Below are positions 8,516-16,099 of a stretch of 20,865 bases of DNA, piece by piece. The translations under genes were made by a program, and so were the position numbers. The notes under the pieces were generated by a model that saw only the letters and a list, made by a program, of their open reading frames with translations, made no database searches and was not told where the DNA came from. The first letter of the stretch is position 1, and each line of letters begins with the position of its first letter. Origin of the DNA: Desulfobacteraceae bacterium (lineage in GTDB: Bacteria; Desulfobacterota; Desulfobacteria; Desulfobacterales; Desulfobacteraceae). The stretch is from assembly GCA_024225895.1 (NCBI GenBank), contig JAAEMC010000045.1, positions 1-20,865 on the forward strand. Direction: 5' to 3'.

Positions 8516-9525
8516 ATTTTGGTCCACCTTTCAAATTGTTCGTATTTTCGCTGGACAAATTCCATGATGCCTTCACTCTTAAAAAGGATAAATGCCACCA
8601 GGATAACTGCATAAAAAACAATGCGCAGGGTACCGAAATCCCGTAAAAGCTCTGACACCGGCACCAGGATTAAACATCCCAATACCGGCCCCACAAGCGT
8701 TCCGGCACCGCCGATCACTGTGGCGGCAATGGGCAGGATTGAAAAATCCAGGGCAAATTGAGAAATACCAGACCACATATAAATGTGGGTGATGCATGCC
8801 CCGCCAAGACACCCCATGGACGAGGCGATAAAAACCGCAAGCGCCCTGTAAAGGGTGATATTGATCCCAGATGCCTTCACAGCCTGGTCATTATCCATGA
8901 TGGCCGTAAAAATCAGGCCTATGTCCATGTTCACCAGACGGCGCAGCCCAAAGACAAATCCTAGGACCACCCCGATGACCACATATTGTTCCACCCAGTG
9001 ATTGGAAAAACTGTCAATGCCGATGATCCCGTCTGTTCCCCCGAAGATATCAAAAGCCTCTATAATCCGGGCCATGAACAAAGGATACATCAAAGTGACA
9101 ATGGCAAAATAAACTCCTTTCAACGGCAGGCAGGGAAGCAGCAAAAACGTTGACAGCGCCCCGCCGATTATAGTGGCCAAAGGGATGGTCAACACCGGGG
9201 GAAGACCGAAATAGGTGTTTAAAATCCCGGCAATATATCCGCCCATACCAATGAAAAAGGCACCCCCTAAGCAGACCAGGCCTACATAATGGGCCAAAAA
9301 ATCAAAACTTAAGGCCAGAAGCGAATAAATACATACAATGGAGATTACCCGCTGCCAGTACATACCGGGCATCAGAAACGGTAAACTAAGCATGCCGGCG
9401 ATCAACAGGAACCTGGGCAAGGTCAAATAAGAGAGCTCTTTTAAGGACATCAGGGCATACAGCCCATCCGACCTGACCTTGATCCCCCGGTCAATTCTTT
9501 CTTTTCGTGCTTGTGCAATATCCAA
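8512..9525 (-). CDS. livM: Branched-chain-type ABC transporter permease, LivM-like
   Basis: This 337-residue inner-membrane protein is the second permease of the Liv-type importer. It has a basic, hydrophilic N-terminus of about 35 residues and then roughly nine hydrophobic helices. Family signatures are the FLAHYVGLVCLGGAFFIGMGGY stretch, FGGTDGIIGI in the loop, and AIMDNDQAVKASGINI, the cytoplasmic loop that contacts the ATPases. The start codon is TTG, with AAAGGG about seven bases upstream; the next in-frame ATG lies inside the hydrophobic part. It begins two bases after the livH stop and overlaps livG at its end, consistent with one transcript. Confidence 0.92.
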   Translation of the reverse strand: MDIAQARKERIDRGIKVRSDGLYALMSLKELSYLTLPRFLLIAGMLSLPFLMPGMYWQRVISIVCIYSLLALSFDFLAHYVGLVCLGGAFFIGMGGYIAGILNTYFGLPPVLTIPLATIIGGALSTFLLLPCLPLKGVYFAIVTLMYPLFMARIIEAFDIFGGTDGIIGIDSFSNHWVEQYVVIGVVLGFVFGLRRLVNMDIGLIFTAIMDNDQAVKASGINITLYRALAVFIASSMGCLGGACITHIYMWSGISQFALDFSILPIAATVIGGAGTLVGPVLGCLILVPVSELLRDFGTLRIVFYAVILVAFILFKSEGIMEFVQRKYEQFERWTKI

Positions 9526-9527
9526 TT

Positions 9528-10394
9528 TTAAACCCTTTCTTCCAATTCATGTTGCCTGCCAAAAAGGCCGGATGGTTTTACGATCAATGTTAAAATAATG
9601 GCCAGGATGGCCACCACCATCTGGAAATGCGACCCGATATAAACTACGGTAAGAATCTGGGTAAACCCAATGAGAAAGGCTGCAACTATGGCGCCCATCC
9701 AGGAACCTAAGCCACCCACAATACAAACGGCAATGGACATGATTAAGACATGGTACCCGGATTCCACCACGATATTGCCCAAAGGCAAAATTAAAATAGC
9801 GGCCACGCCGGCCAGCATGGCGCCGAAGGCCATGGCCAGCGTGGCCATCAAATCTGAATCAATGCCCAGCATCAATGCGGCCCGTTCATCCTGGGCCATA
9901 CCCTGCAGAGCCAGGCCAAGTTTTGTATAGTGGGTAAATGCCCACAATAATCCAACCAGAACAACACCAATGATCATCATCAACAGCCGGTGATAATCCA
10001 CGGGCACACCGCCAAGGGTGATGCTGCCCTCCATAAAAACCGGCAGGGTATAGGTCATGCCCTTGAAACCGCCCCAGCGAAGGCCTTCTAAAATTGCCAG
10101 ACCAATGGCATAGGAGCCGATGATTTCCGAAATATTCATCCCCCGGACCCGGATCAGAACAAACCGGTACATGAGCGCACCGATAAGGGCGTTGACCAGA
10201 AGAGATAGGATGATGGCCAGAAAATAGTTGAGTCCTAAGCTGTTTAAAAATATCCAGCAGACAAAGCCGCAGACAATATAAAGGGCCCCATGGGCAAAAT
10301 TGGGGACCCGGCTGATGCCGTAGACCATGGCAAATCCCAATGCCATCAGGGCTAGTGAAACACTGTTAATGGTTCCGTAAACAATGATCTGCAT
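9528..10394 (-). CDS. livH: Branched-chain-type ABC transporter permease, LivH-like
   Basis: This 288-residue integral membrane protein is the first permease of the Liv-type importer. The start of the chain (GTINSVSLALMALGFAMVYGISRVPNFAHGALY) is a textbook LivH opening, and the ATPase-contact loop QDERAALMLGIDSDL follows at about residues 190-205. About eight hydrophobic helices can be counted. An AGGA lies seven bases before the ATG. The gap of 61 bases to the binding-protein gene shows no terminator, so read-through is expected. Confidence 0.92.
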   Translation of the reverse strand: MQIIVYGTINSVSLALMALGFAMVYGISRVPNFAHGALYIVCGFVCWIFLNSLGLNYFLAIILSLLVNALIGALMYRFVLIRVRGMNISEIIGSYAIGLAILEGLRWGGFKGMTYTLPVFMEGSITLGGVPVDYHRLLMMIIGVVLVGLLWAFTHYTKLGLALQGMAQDERAALMLGIDSDLMATLAMAFGAMLAGVAAILILPLGNIVVESGYHVLIMSIAVCIVGGLGSWMGAIVAAFLIGFTQILTVVYIGSHFQMVVAILAIILTLIVKPSGLFGRQHELEERV

Positions 10395-10455
10395 AAGTGA
10401 ATCCTAAGTATTATTGGTTGTGGTACTCCTGGGTATCTGTCAGAAACCGCAATGG

Positions 10456-11724
10456 CTACTTCATCCAGGGCGGCAACTCAATGGAACCTTTGGCAATACT
10501 TTTGGGGAAGACCACAACACGTTTGCCGTCCTGCCATTGAAGGATGGAGCCCACAGCCCCTTCTTCAGGCGTTTTCGCAAATATTACCTGGTGGCTTTTG
10601 GGATCGAACCTGAGCCGGCCGTAAACTCCCATGATATCGGTCTGTTCAAGGGCTGTGACCACCTTATCCGAATCCAGTGTGCCCGCCTTTTCAATGGCTT
10701 CTTTTAAGACATAAACCGCCATGTAACTGGAAGAACTGCCAAGGCCTTCGGGCTCAACCCCCCATTTTTTGGTATAGGCATCATAAAATTTCATGGTCCA
10801 GGGAGTGGCATCTGAAGGGGCGTTGCCTGCATTAACCACATTACAAAGGGTAAATTCACCCTTGCCGTTGGTGGCCTTCCAGAAACCCGGCTGTTCTGCT
10901 GCTGCCAGGGTGGAACCAAATGGAAGGGCCGGAATTTTCAAATCATACCATTGCTTCAGGAGAATGGCGCTTTCGGGCATATCCATCCAGATGTTGATGA
11001 TCTGGGATCCGGTTGATTTTGCCTTTAAAAGCCCCATGGAAAAATCTGTTGTTCCTGTGGGAAAAATTTCAGTGCCGGTAACTTCAAACCCGTTTTTACC
11101 GGCTACTTTTCCCATGACTTTGGCAGCACCCCTGGCATGGGAGACGTCCTGGGCAATGATAAACAACTTGGTTAAGCCGTGTTTTTTCTTAAGATCCATA
11201 AAGTTGGCCATCATCTCACCCACCAGGTGTTTGGCTTCACCATGAATTCTGAAACAATATTTGAATTTGTCGTATTTCTCGGCCACCAGAGCATGGTATT
11301 TAGGGGTTAAGACACCACTTGTCACAATGGAAATTTTTTTATGTTTGGACAAAAGGGACATGGCTGCCAGAGCTGCTTCCGACCTGTTGGGCCCGCCCAG
11401 GATAAAGTCAGCTTTTTTATTTAAAATCAGACGTTCCAGTGCCATTAATGCTTCTGAAACCGGAACCCCTGGTTCCAGGTCCCGGGTGTCGATGACTTCC
11501 ACCTTAAAGGGGCGTTTGTTTCCGGCCACATCCACACCGCCTTTGGCATTGATTTCATCAACGGCAAGCTTGATACCGCGTTCTGCACCCCAGCCATACA
11601 GATAGGCCGTGGATAAAGGGGCTCCGATGATTATGGATTTGCCGGCAAAACTTTGACCGGTAAAAATAAAAAGGGCAACAACAGACAAAAGGGTAAAAAA
11701 CACTGTGGTTCTGATACTCTTCAT
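10456..11724 (-). CDS. Branched-chain-type ABC transporter substrate-binding protein
   Basis: This 422-residue periplasmic protein should capture the substrate for the LivHMGF transporter encoded after it. A signal peptide covers residues 1-27 (cleavage after GQSFA), and the mature part starts with the Peripla_BP_6 strand KSIIIGAPLSTAYLYGWGAERGIKLAVDEINAKGG. The fold continues with NRSEAALAAMSLLSKHKKISIVTSG, FIIAQDVSHARGAAKVMGK and AYTKKWGVEPEGLGSSSSYMAVYVLKEA, typical of this class. An AGGAGG lies before the ATG. At about 395 mature residues it is longer than classical LivK (about 345), as is common in members that bind aromatic or other carboxylic acids; that ligand class is only inferred, from the ligase at the operon's end. 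Confidence 0.9.
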   Translation of the reverse strand: MKSIRTTVFFTLLSVVALFIFTGQSFAGKSIIIGAPLSTAYLYGWGAERGIKLAVDEINAKGGVDVAGNKRPFKVEVIDTRDLEPGVPVSEALMALERLILNKKADFILGGPNRSEAALAAMSLLSKHKKISIVTSGVLTPKYHALVAEKYDKFKYCFRIHGEAKHLVGEMMANFMDLKKKHGLTKLFIIAQDVSHARGAAKVMGKVAGKNGFEVTGTEIFPTGTTDFSMGLLKAKSTGSQIINIWMDMPESAILLKQWYDLKIPALPFGSTLAAAEQPGFWKATNGKGEFTLCNVVNAGNAPSDATPWTMKFYDAYTKKWGVEPEGLGSSSSYMAVYVLKEAIEKAGTLDSDKVVTALEQTDIMGVYGRLRFDPKSHQVIFAKTPEEGAVGSILQWQDGKRVVVFPKSIAKGSIELPPWMK

Positions 11725-11761
11725 AACTTCCTCCTTTGTTATAGATATGGGTTTATCCTTG

Positions 11762-11923
11762 TTAGGGTCTTTCTTGTCTTAAGTCATATTTTTTTATTTT
11801 GGATTTAACCTGGCTTAAAGAAATTTTCAAAAGCCGGGATGTCTTTTCAAGATTCCAGCGGGTTTGGGCAAGGACTTTTTCAAGATGTTCCTTTTCGCTT
11901 TGTTCCAGTGATTTCATTTTCAT
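11762..11923 (-). pseudogene. C-terminal relic of an NtrC-type regulator (Fis-like HTH)
   Basis: A short frame of 53 residues on the minus strand ends 37 bases before the binding-protein gene. It reads SEKEHLEKVLAQTRWNLEKT and then SRLLKISLSQVKSKIKKYDL, which lines up with the last 45 residues of the intact regulator encoded at 12409-13755 (VEKEHMLKTLNNLEWNKTRT, then ATALGISLPTLRSKIKKYDI). The AAA+ and receiver parts are absent: in the same frame a stop lies at about 11967. Homology-like reading seems to run back to LRELLLT, just inside a GCCGGC hairpin. It is most likely what remains of a second regulator gene that once stood directly before this operon. A functional stand-alone Fis-like peptide is possible but no good ribosome site is seen. 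Confidence 0.7.
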
Positions 11924-11943
11924 GGTCAACAAAAGCTCCCGCA

Positions 11944-11962
11944 GCCGGCCTTGACCGCCGGC
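11944..11962. repeat. GC-rich inverted repeat at the edge of the regulator relic
   Basis: GCCGGC (11944-11949) recurs at 11957-11962 with seven bases between; GCCGGC is its own complement, so the two can pair. It marks the place where regulator-like coding sequence stops, so it may mark a deletion or insertion junction. Confidence 0.5.
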
Positions 11963-12087
11963 GTTTCATTATTAATAACTTCAATACATCTATTGAAAAA
12001 TTCACATTCGCATGAACTTGAATAAGAATTTGGTCTTGCTCCGCCCAGAAGGAAGTCAGCGTAAAAGAATGCTGCCTTAAAAATGTT

Positions 12088-12103
12088 TGCAAATGGTGTG
12101 CCG
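12088..12103 (-). promoter_or_regulatory. Sigma-54 (-24/-12) promoter
   Basis: On the minus strand the sequence CGGCACACCATTTGCA matches the sigma-54 consensus TGGCACRNNNNTTGCW at 11 of 12 defined positions, with the essential GG (12102-12101) and GC (12090-12089) exactly ten bases apart. It points toward the liv/ligase operon, with an expected start near 12078 and a leader of about 350 bases containing the regulator relic. The gene pair immediately upstream encodes a sigma-54 activator. Confidence 0.72.
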
Positions 12104-12214
12104 AATTTTTTACTAAGAGAAATCCTGGTGAATGAATGGGATTAATTGTCTGATTTTATATCAATTTTTGACTTAGATTTTTAATAGGTCAACACGGGAT
12201 GACACACCCTTTTC

Positions 12215-12252
12215 TAGAAAGAATTTTTCATCAACCAGAAAATTTCTTTCTA
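12215..12252. promoter_or_regulatory. Long inverted repeat, candidate activator-binding site
   Basis: Two 15-base arms, TAGAAAGAATTTTTC (12215-12229) and GAAAATTTCTTTCTA (12238-12252), are complementary at 14 of 15 positions across 8 bases. The repeat lies about 110-150 bases upstream of the -24 element, the usual place for an enhancer bound by an NtrC-type dimer. An AT-rich weak terminator for the response regulator gene is the alternative, but no T-run follows. Confidence 0.5.
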
Positions 12253-12300
12253 ATAAATTTAAGATATTTGAACGCCAGCTGCTTTAAATTTAATAATGGA

Positions 12301-12384
12301 TGTAGAGACGGACCTGTGTTATGTCCACCCGATTTAGCATTTGAACAGTTTTTCGGAAGGCAGACACACAGGCCTGCCCCTACA
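12301..12384. repeat. REP/MITE-like element, copy B
   Basis: This 84-bp element begins TGTAGAGACGGACCTGTGT and its far end reads, as complement, TGTAGGGGCAGGCCTGTGT, so it has imperfect terminal inverted repeats of about 30 bases. Its centre (CCCGATTTA, then TTGAACAG) matches the centre of the element at 20539. It starts 25 bases beyond the response regulator stop. No protein is encoded and no clear target duplication is seen. Confidence 0.72.
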
Positions 12385-12408
12385 GGTGTTTGCAGGTTCG
12401 ATCAAAAA

Positions 12409-13755
12409 TTAATTGGGATGGATATCATATTTTTTAATCTTGCTTCTCAAGGTGGGCAAAGAAATGCCCAATGCAGTTGCCGTCCTGGTCTTGTTCCATT
12501 CAAGGTTGTTTAATGTTTTGAGCATATGCTCTTTTTCGACATGGGCCAGGGAATAAGAGGCAAGCCCCATTTCCGGCAAAGCCTCGTCTGTAGCCAGAAT
12601 TTTATCCATATCCTCTTTGAGCAGGACAGATCCGGTACATTCCACCAAGGCTTGTACAATGGTATTTTCCAGCTCCCGGACATTGCCTTGCCAGTTATGG
12701 TCCACAAGAATTTGAATGACGCCGTCCTGGAATTTTGTAACCTGGGTGTTGAGTTCTGCATTAATCTTGGAAAGGAAATGCTCTACCAACAAGGGGATAT
12801 CTGAAAGGCGTTCCCGTAAAGGCGGAACATCTATCATAAAAACCCGGAGACGAAAATAAAGGTCCTCTTTAAACTCTCCCAGCCTGACTTTCTTTGCCAG
12901 ATCACAATTGCAAGCAGTTATAATTCTGCAACTGGATTGGTGAACCTTGGCGCCGCCAACCCGCGTATACTCCCTTCTTTGGATAAAGCCCAAAAGCTTG
13001 CCCTGGATATTCAACGGCAACTGGGCAATTTCATCTAAAAAAAGGGTCCCGTTTGCTGCCAGTTCAATCTTTCCTTTTTTAGCGGTATCCGCCCCGGTAA
13101 ACGCTCCTTTTTCATGGCCGAAAAGCTCGCTTTCCAACAATGTATCCACCACAGCCGAACAATCAAAGACAATAAAAGGCTCATCCTTGAAAGTGCTGTT
13201 CATATGAATTACCCGGGCAATGAGTTCTTTGCCTGTGCCGGTTTCCCCTTGAAGCAAAACATTGACCCGGCTTTTGCAGACCAGCCCTATCTTTTTAAAA
13301 ACATTACGCATTTTTTCACTCTGGCCGATGATGACCCAGGGATCTGTTTTACGGGAAGCAACCCCCTTAATGGAAGGGGTATTCTGATCAATTTCGAGGA
13401 TATGAACCGCTCGGTCCACTGCCTTTTCAATTTCATCTACATCCAAAGGTTTGTGGATGTAATCAAATGCCCCCCTTTTAATGGCCACAATGGTGGTTTC
13501 CATATCCTGGAATGCGGTGATCATAATTATTTTGGAGGCGTCTTTTTTTTCCATCATGATTTGTAAAATATCCAGGCCGTTGAGATCCGGCAGCCTGATA
13601 TCCATAATCACAATCTGGGGAACCTCGGTAATATATGCTTCTAATCCTTTGTTTCCGGTTTCAGCCGTGAACACCTCATGGCCCTTTTCCACCAGAAACA
13701 TGTTTAAGGATTCCAGGATGGCAGGTTCGTCATCAATCACTAAAATTTTTACCAT
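12409..13755 (-). CDS. NtrC-family sigma-54-activating response regulator
   Basis: This 448-residue transcription factor should drive sigma-54 promoters when phosphorylated by the kinase encoded just before it. Domains: receiver 1-120 with phospho-acceptor D52 (VIMDIRLPDLNG), acidic pair D8/D9, and K102; AAA+ ATPase about 140-375 with Walker A GETGTGKE (170-177), the sigma-54 contact loop GAFTGA (217-222) and Walker B GTLFLDE (236-242); and a Fis-type helix-turn-helix about 405-442. All ATPase motifs are intact. Its ATG shares one base with the kinase stop (TAATG), so the pair is coupled. The sigma-54 promoter and inverted repeat lying 160-320 bases beyond its 3' end make the liv/ligase operon the obvious target. 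This target is inferred. Confidence 0.93.
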   Translation of the reverse strand: MVKILVIDDEPAILESLNMFLVEKGHEVFTAETGNKGLEAYITEVPQIVIMDIRLPDLNGLDILQIMMEKKDASKIIMITAFQDMETTIVAIKRGAFDYIHKPLDVDEIEKAVDRAVHILEIDQNTPSIKGVASRKTDPWVIIGQSEKMRNVFKKIGLVCKSRVNVLLQGETGTGKELIARVIHMNSTFKDEPFIVFDCSAVVDTLLESELFGHEKGAFTGADTAKKGKIELAANGTLFLDEIAQLPLNIQGKLLGFIQRREYTRVGGAKVHQSSCRIITACNCDLAKKVRLGEFKEDLYFRLRVFMIDVPPLRERLSDIPLLVEHFLSKINAELNTQVTKFQDGVIQILVDHNWQGNVRELENTIVQALVECTGSVLLKEDMDKILATDEALPEMGLASYSLAHVEKEHMLKTLNNLEWNKTRTATALGISLPTLRSKIKKYDIHPN

Positions 13756-15299
13756 TAGGCGTCTCCTATGGGAATCATCAGGGAAAAAGAAGCCCCGTGG
13801 GGATTTCTTTGTTTGGCTGATACAAGCCCTTTGTGAGCTTCAATGATCCGTTTCACATTGGCAAGCCCCAGGCCCACCCCTTTGGTTTTAGTGGTGAAAA
13901 AAGGCTTAAACATATCGTTCTTATCCTTTTCATTAAAGCCCTGGCCGTCGTCGTCAATGGTCACCCGTGCAAAGGATCTGTTTTCTTTTTTATGAATATC
14001 ATATTTTACCCGGATTTGGCCAAAAGGATCCGAAGACTCAATAGCATTGATCAAATAATTAATCACTGCCTGACCAACCTTTTCCCTATCTACCCATAAA
14101 TCGGATATTTTTTCATTGAAGTGTGTAAGCACGGTGAGTTCTTTTTCTTTAAATTTTATTTCCAGCAACTCAATGTAGGCATTTAAAATTCCAACCATAT
14201 TACATGCGGTCATATTCAGCTGCAAGGGTTTGGCAAAATCCAGAAGCTCATTTAAAATCTGCTCCAAGCGGATCACCTCAGAGACGGAGATATCCACCCG
14301 GCGTTTATCATTTCCAATGATTTCCTGGTTTTTGTTTAAAATTTGAAGGTTCATCTTTACGGCGGAAAGCGGATTTCTGATCTCATGGGAAAGGGAAGCT
14401 GTGATCTGGCCGATATAGGCCATGCGCTCATTTTCACGTATTTTTTGCTCCATGATCACCCGCCCTGTAATATCGCGGCAGATACCGATGGAAGAGATCT
14501 TATTATCATATTGGGTGGTCTTTCCATGGATTTCGGTAGGAAACTCTTCCCCGGAACAAACCAGCCGGTTATATTCAAAAACCTGAAGCGAAGTATTTTT
14601 CTTAGGCCTTGTCGTGTAAATATCCAACACCTGTTTTTGATGGGATTTAGCCACAAAAAGTGAAAAATCCTTGGCAATAACATCCTCGGGGCTATACCCG
14701 TGCATGGTGCAAAAGGCCTGGTTGGCAAAAACAATTACACCATCCTGGATCACAAAATATCCGTCATTGATCTCTTCCACCAGGGTTTTATATTTTTTTT
14801 CCGACTCCTGCAAAGCCGCAGTCCTTTTTTTGACAATGGCTTCCAGGGCTTTATTCTGCTCTAAAATTTTTTTCTGGTGCATGGTCTGAAAATGATCGCT
14901 GAAACGATGCATGGTATAGGCCAGACACTGGTTCATATTTTCAATGGTCAGGTGCAAATCCTTGATGTTCAAGTTTTCTTCCAGCAAAAGACCTGTCACA
15001 ATCACCCGGTAGAGCTCAAAGGCTTTTTGCACATCAGAGAGCAAGAACCCCGCCTCCAGCCGTATAACCGTAATTTTGTCAATAAAGGCATTGATTGGGT
15101 TAAAATTATTGTTGATCAGCACCTGGTAATTGGCTTCAACTGCCTGGGAAATAGTGTCGGTGATCTCATCAATGGGCCTTGCCGCATATTGATCGCCGAC
15201 TTCGGCATGGAGCTTTTGCACCCAGTGATCAATGATCCCTGGATTATGGCGGTTTAAAAAACTGGAAAAATCAAAATGGTTGGAAAAATCTTCTCCCAT
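13755..15299 (-). CDS. Soluble PAS histidine kinase with RsbRD-like N-terminus
   Basis: This 514-residue sensor kinase phosphorylates the regulator that follows it. No membrane helix is seen, so it senses inside the cell. Residues 15-135 form a helical domain like the RsbRD N-terminal sensor domain (IIDHWVQKLHAEVGDQYA, AFELYRVIVTGLLLEE). A coiled coil at about 138-170 leads into a PAS domain (about 170-285; YFVIQDGVIVFANQAFCTMHGYSPEDV). The HisKA helix carries H305 in SLSHEIRNPL, and the ATPase domain has NYLINAIE (414-421), DDDGQGF (449-455) and GVGLGL (474-479). AGGAG lies seven bases before the ATG. The signal could be a CoA ester or acid arising from transporter activity, but this is a guess from context. 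Confidence 0.92.
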   Translation of the reverse strand: MGEDFSNHFDFSSFLNRHNPGIIDHWVQKLHAEVGDQYAARPIDEITDTISQAVEANYQVLINNNFNPINAFIDKITVIRLEAGFLLSDVQKAFELYRVIVTGLLLEENLNIKDLHLTIENMNQCLAYTMHRFSDHFQTMHQKKILEQNKALEAIVKKRTAALQESEKKYKTLVEEINDGYFVIQDGVIVFANQAFCTMHGYSPEDVIAKDFSLFVAKSHQKQVLDIYTTRPKKNTSLQVFEYNRLVCSGEEFPTEIHGKTTQYDNKISSIGICRDITGRVIMEQKIRENERMAYIGQITASLSHEIRNPLSAVKMNLQILNKNQEIIGNDKRRVDISVSEVIRLEQILNELLDFAKPLQLNMTACNMVGILNAYIELLEIKFKEKELTVLTHFNEKISDLWVDREKVGQAVINYLINAIESSDPFGQIRVKYDIHKKENRSFARVTIDDDGQGFNEKDKNDMFKPFFTTKTKGVGLGLANVKRIIEAHKGLVSAKQRNPHGASFSLMIPIGDA

Positions 15300-15337
15300 G
15301 GCCGGGCTCCTGCTAATTTGGTTGACCCAATATGGAT

Positions 15338-15367
15338 GTCATATGCTTAAAGCGTTGATCTTGTCAA
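15338..15367 (-). promoter_or_regulatory. Sigma-70 promoter of the two-component operon
   Basis: On the minus strand TTGACA (15367-15362) and TATGAC (15343-15338) are 18 bases apart. The expected start near 15331 leaves a short leader before the kinase ATG at 15299. The -10 box matches four of six positions. Confidence 0.5.
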
Positions 15368-15513
15368 GCAAACCCCATCGCCCTGATCCACCACTAAGGC
15401 CCCACCTGCCGCGTTGCCGGGGATGTGCCTTTTTTTCTGATATTGTTGTATGTTATGGAATTTGATGGTGGATTTGGGATCGTATATAGCAGATCCCGGC
15501 AAGCCGACCACAA

Positions 15514-15549
15514 AATAAAAAAGGGGCGGACTTTTAAAAAGCCCGCCCC
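15514..15549 (-). terminator. Rho-independent terminator of the AOR operon
   Basis: On the minus strand GGGGCGGGC (15549-15541) pairs with GTCCGCCCC (15531-15523), with inner A/T pairs, and is followed by TTTTTTATTTTG. This ends the oxidoreductase operon 30 bases after its last gene and insulates the kinase gene. Confidence 0.85.
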
Positions 15550-15579
15550 CTTAGGGTATTTTTATACTAAACGCGACGT

Positions 15580-16080
15580 TTAAGCGTCTTTTAATGCCAC
15601 TTTATGACTTTTGGCATGCAGTTTTTTGGCAGCTTCCTGTTTTTTGAGAATTGCCTGGTCGTCTGCATCCACATATTCCACGCATTGAACTTCGCAGAAT
15701 CTGACACACTGGGGATCACCATCGCACAGGTCACATTTGAAGACCTTTTTGTCAATGGAGTTGAATCCCATGGCGCCAAAGGGGCATACCGCCACACAGG
15801 ACCGGCAGCCGATGCATTTGTCATAATCGACTTCAATCCGGTTCAGGTCATCATTTCGGGAAATGGCATTTGCCGGGCATACGCCCATGCACGGTGCATC
15901 CTGGCACTGCTGGCAGGCCATGGGGATGTAAACCCCGTCCATTTCCCATTTCATCACTCTGATGCGGCTTCTGGCCGGGTTGGAAGACCCGTCATGCTTT
16001 ACCGCACATACCAGTTCACACAATCTACACCCTGTACATTTTTCAGGGTTTATCATCAGGACTTTATCCTTTTGTTCCAT
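15580..16080 (-). CDS. Four-cluster [4Fe-4S] ferredoxin-type electron-transfer subunit
   Basis: This 166-residue cytoplasmic protein should carry electrons to or from the neighbouring oxidoreductase. Four cysteine quartets are visible: C15/18/21/25, C56/59/64/68, C89/92/95/99 and C116/119/125/129, the arrangement of DmsB/HycB-type polyferredoxins, enough for four [4Fe-4S] clusters. One extra cysteine (C133) follows the last quartet. The C-terminal 25 residues are Lys/Ala-rich and carry no motif. It starts 19 bases after the AOR stop with a good AGGAG, so the two genes are co-transcribed. Small subunits of this type accompany several AOR-family enzymes, where they link the catalytic subunit to ferredoxin or to a larger redox complex. 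Confidence 0.9.
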   Translation of the reverse strand: MEQKDKVLMINPEKCTGCRLCELVCAVKHDGSSNPARSRIRVMKWEMDGVYIPMACQQCQDAPCMGVCPANAISRNDDLNRIEVDYDKCIGCRSCVAVCPFGAMGFNSIDKKVFKCDLCDGDPQCVRFCEVQCVEYVDADDQAILKKQEAAKKLHAKSHKVALKDA

Positions 16081-16099
16081 GATATACTCCTTTTAACTT

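Larger units (their letters stand above)
11968..12408. other. Non-coding regulatory stretch before the liv operon
   Basis: About 440 bases lack a convincing gene. From right to left they hold the end of the response regulator gene, an 84-bp REP/MITE-like element, a long AT-rich inverted repeat, a sigma-54 promoter and about 120 bases of unrecognised sequence. One minus-strand frame at about 11925-12120 stays open for roughly 65 codons (includes KAAFFYADFLLGGARPNSY) without a usable start, so it could be a decayed coding fragment; I do not recognise it. Confidence 0.5.

Noticed and set aside
11880..12092. Minus-strand frame of 70 codons after the sigma-54 promoter
   Set aside because: Its start is inside the promoter itself, it overlaps the regulator relic in another frame, and it resembles nothing known.
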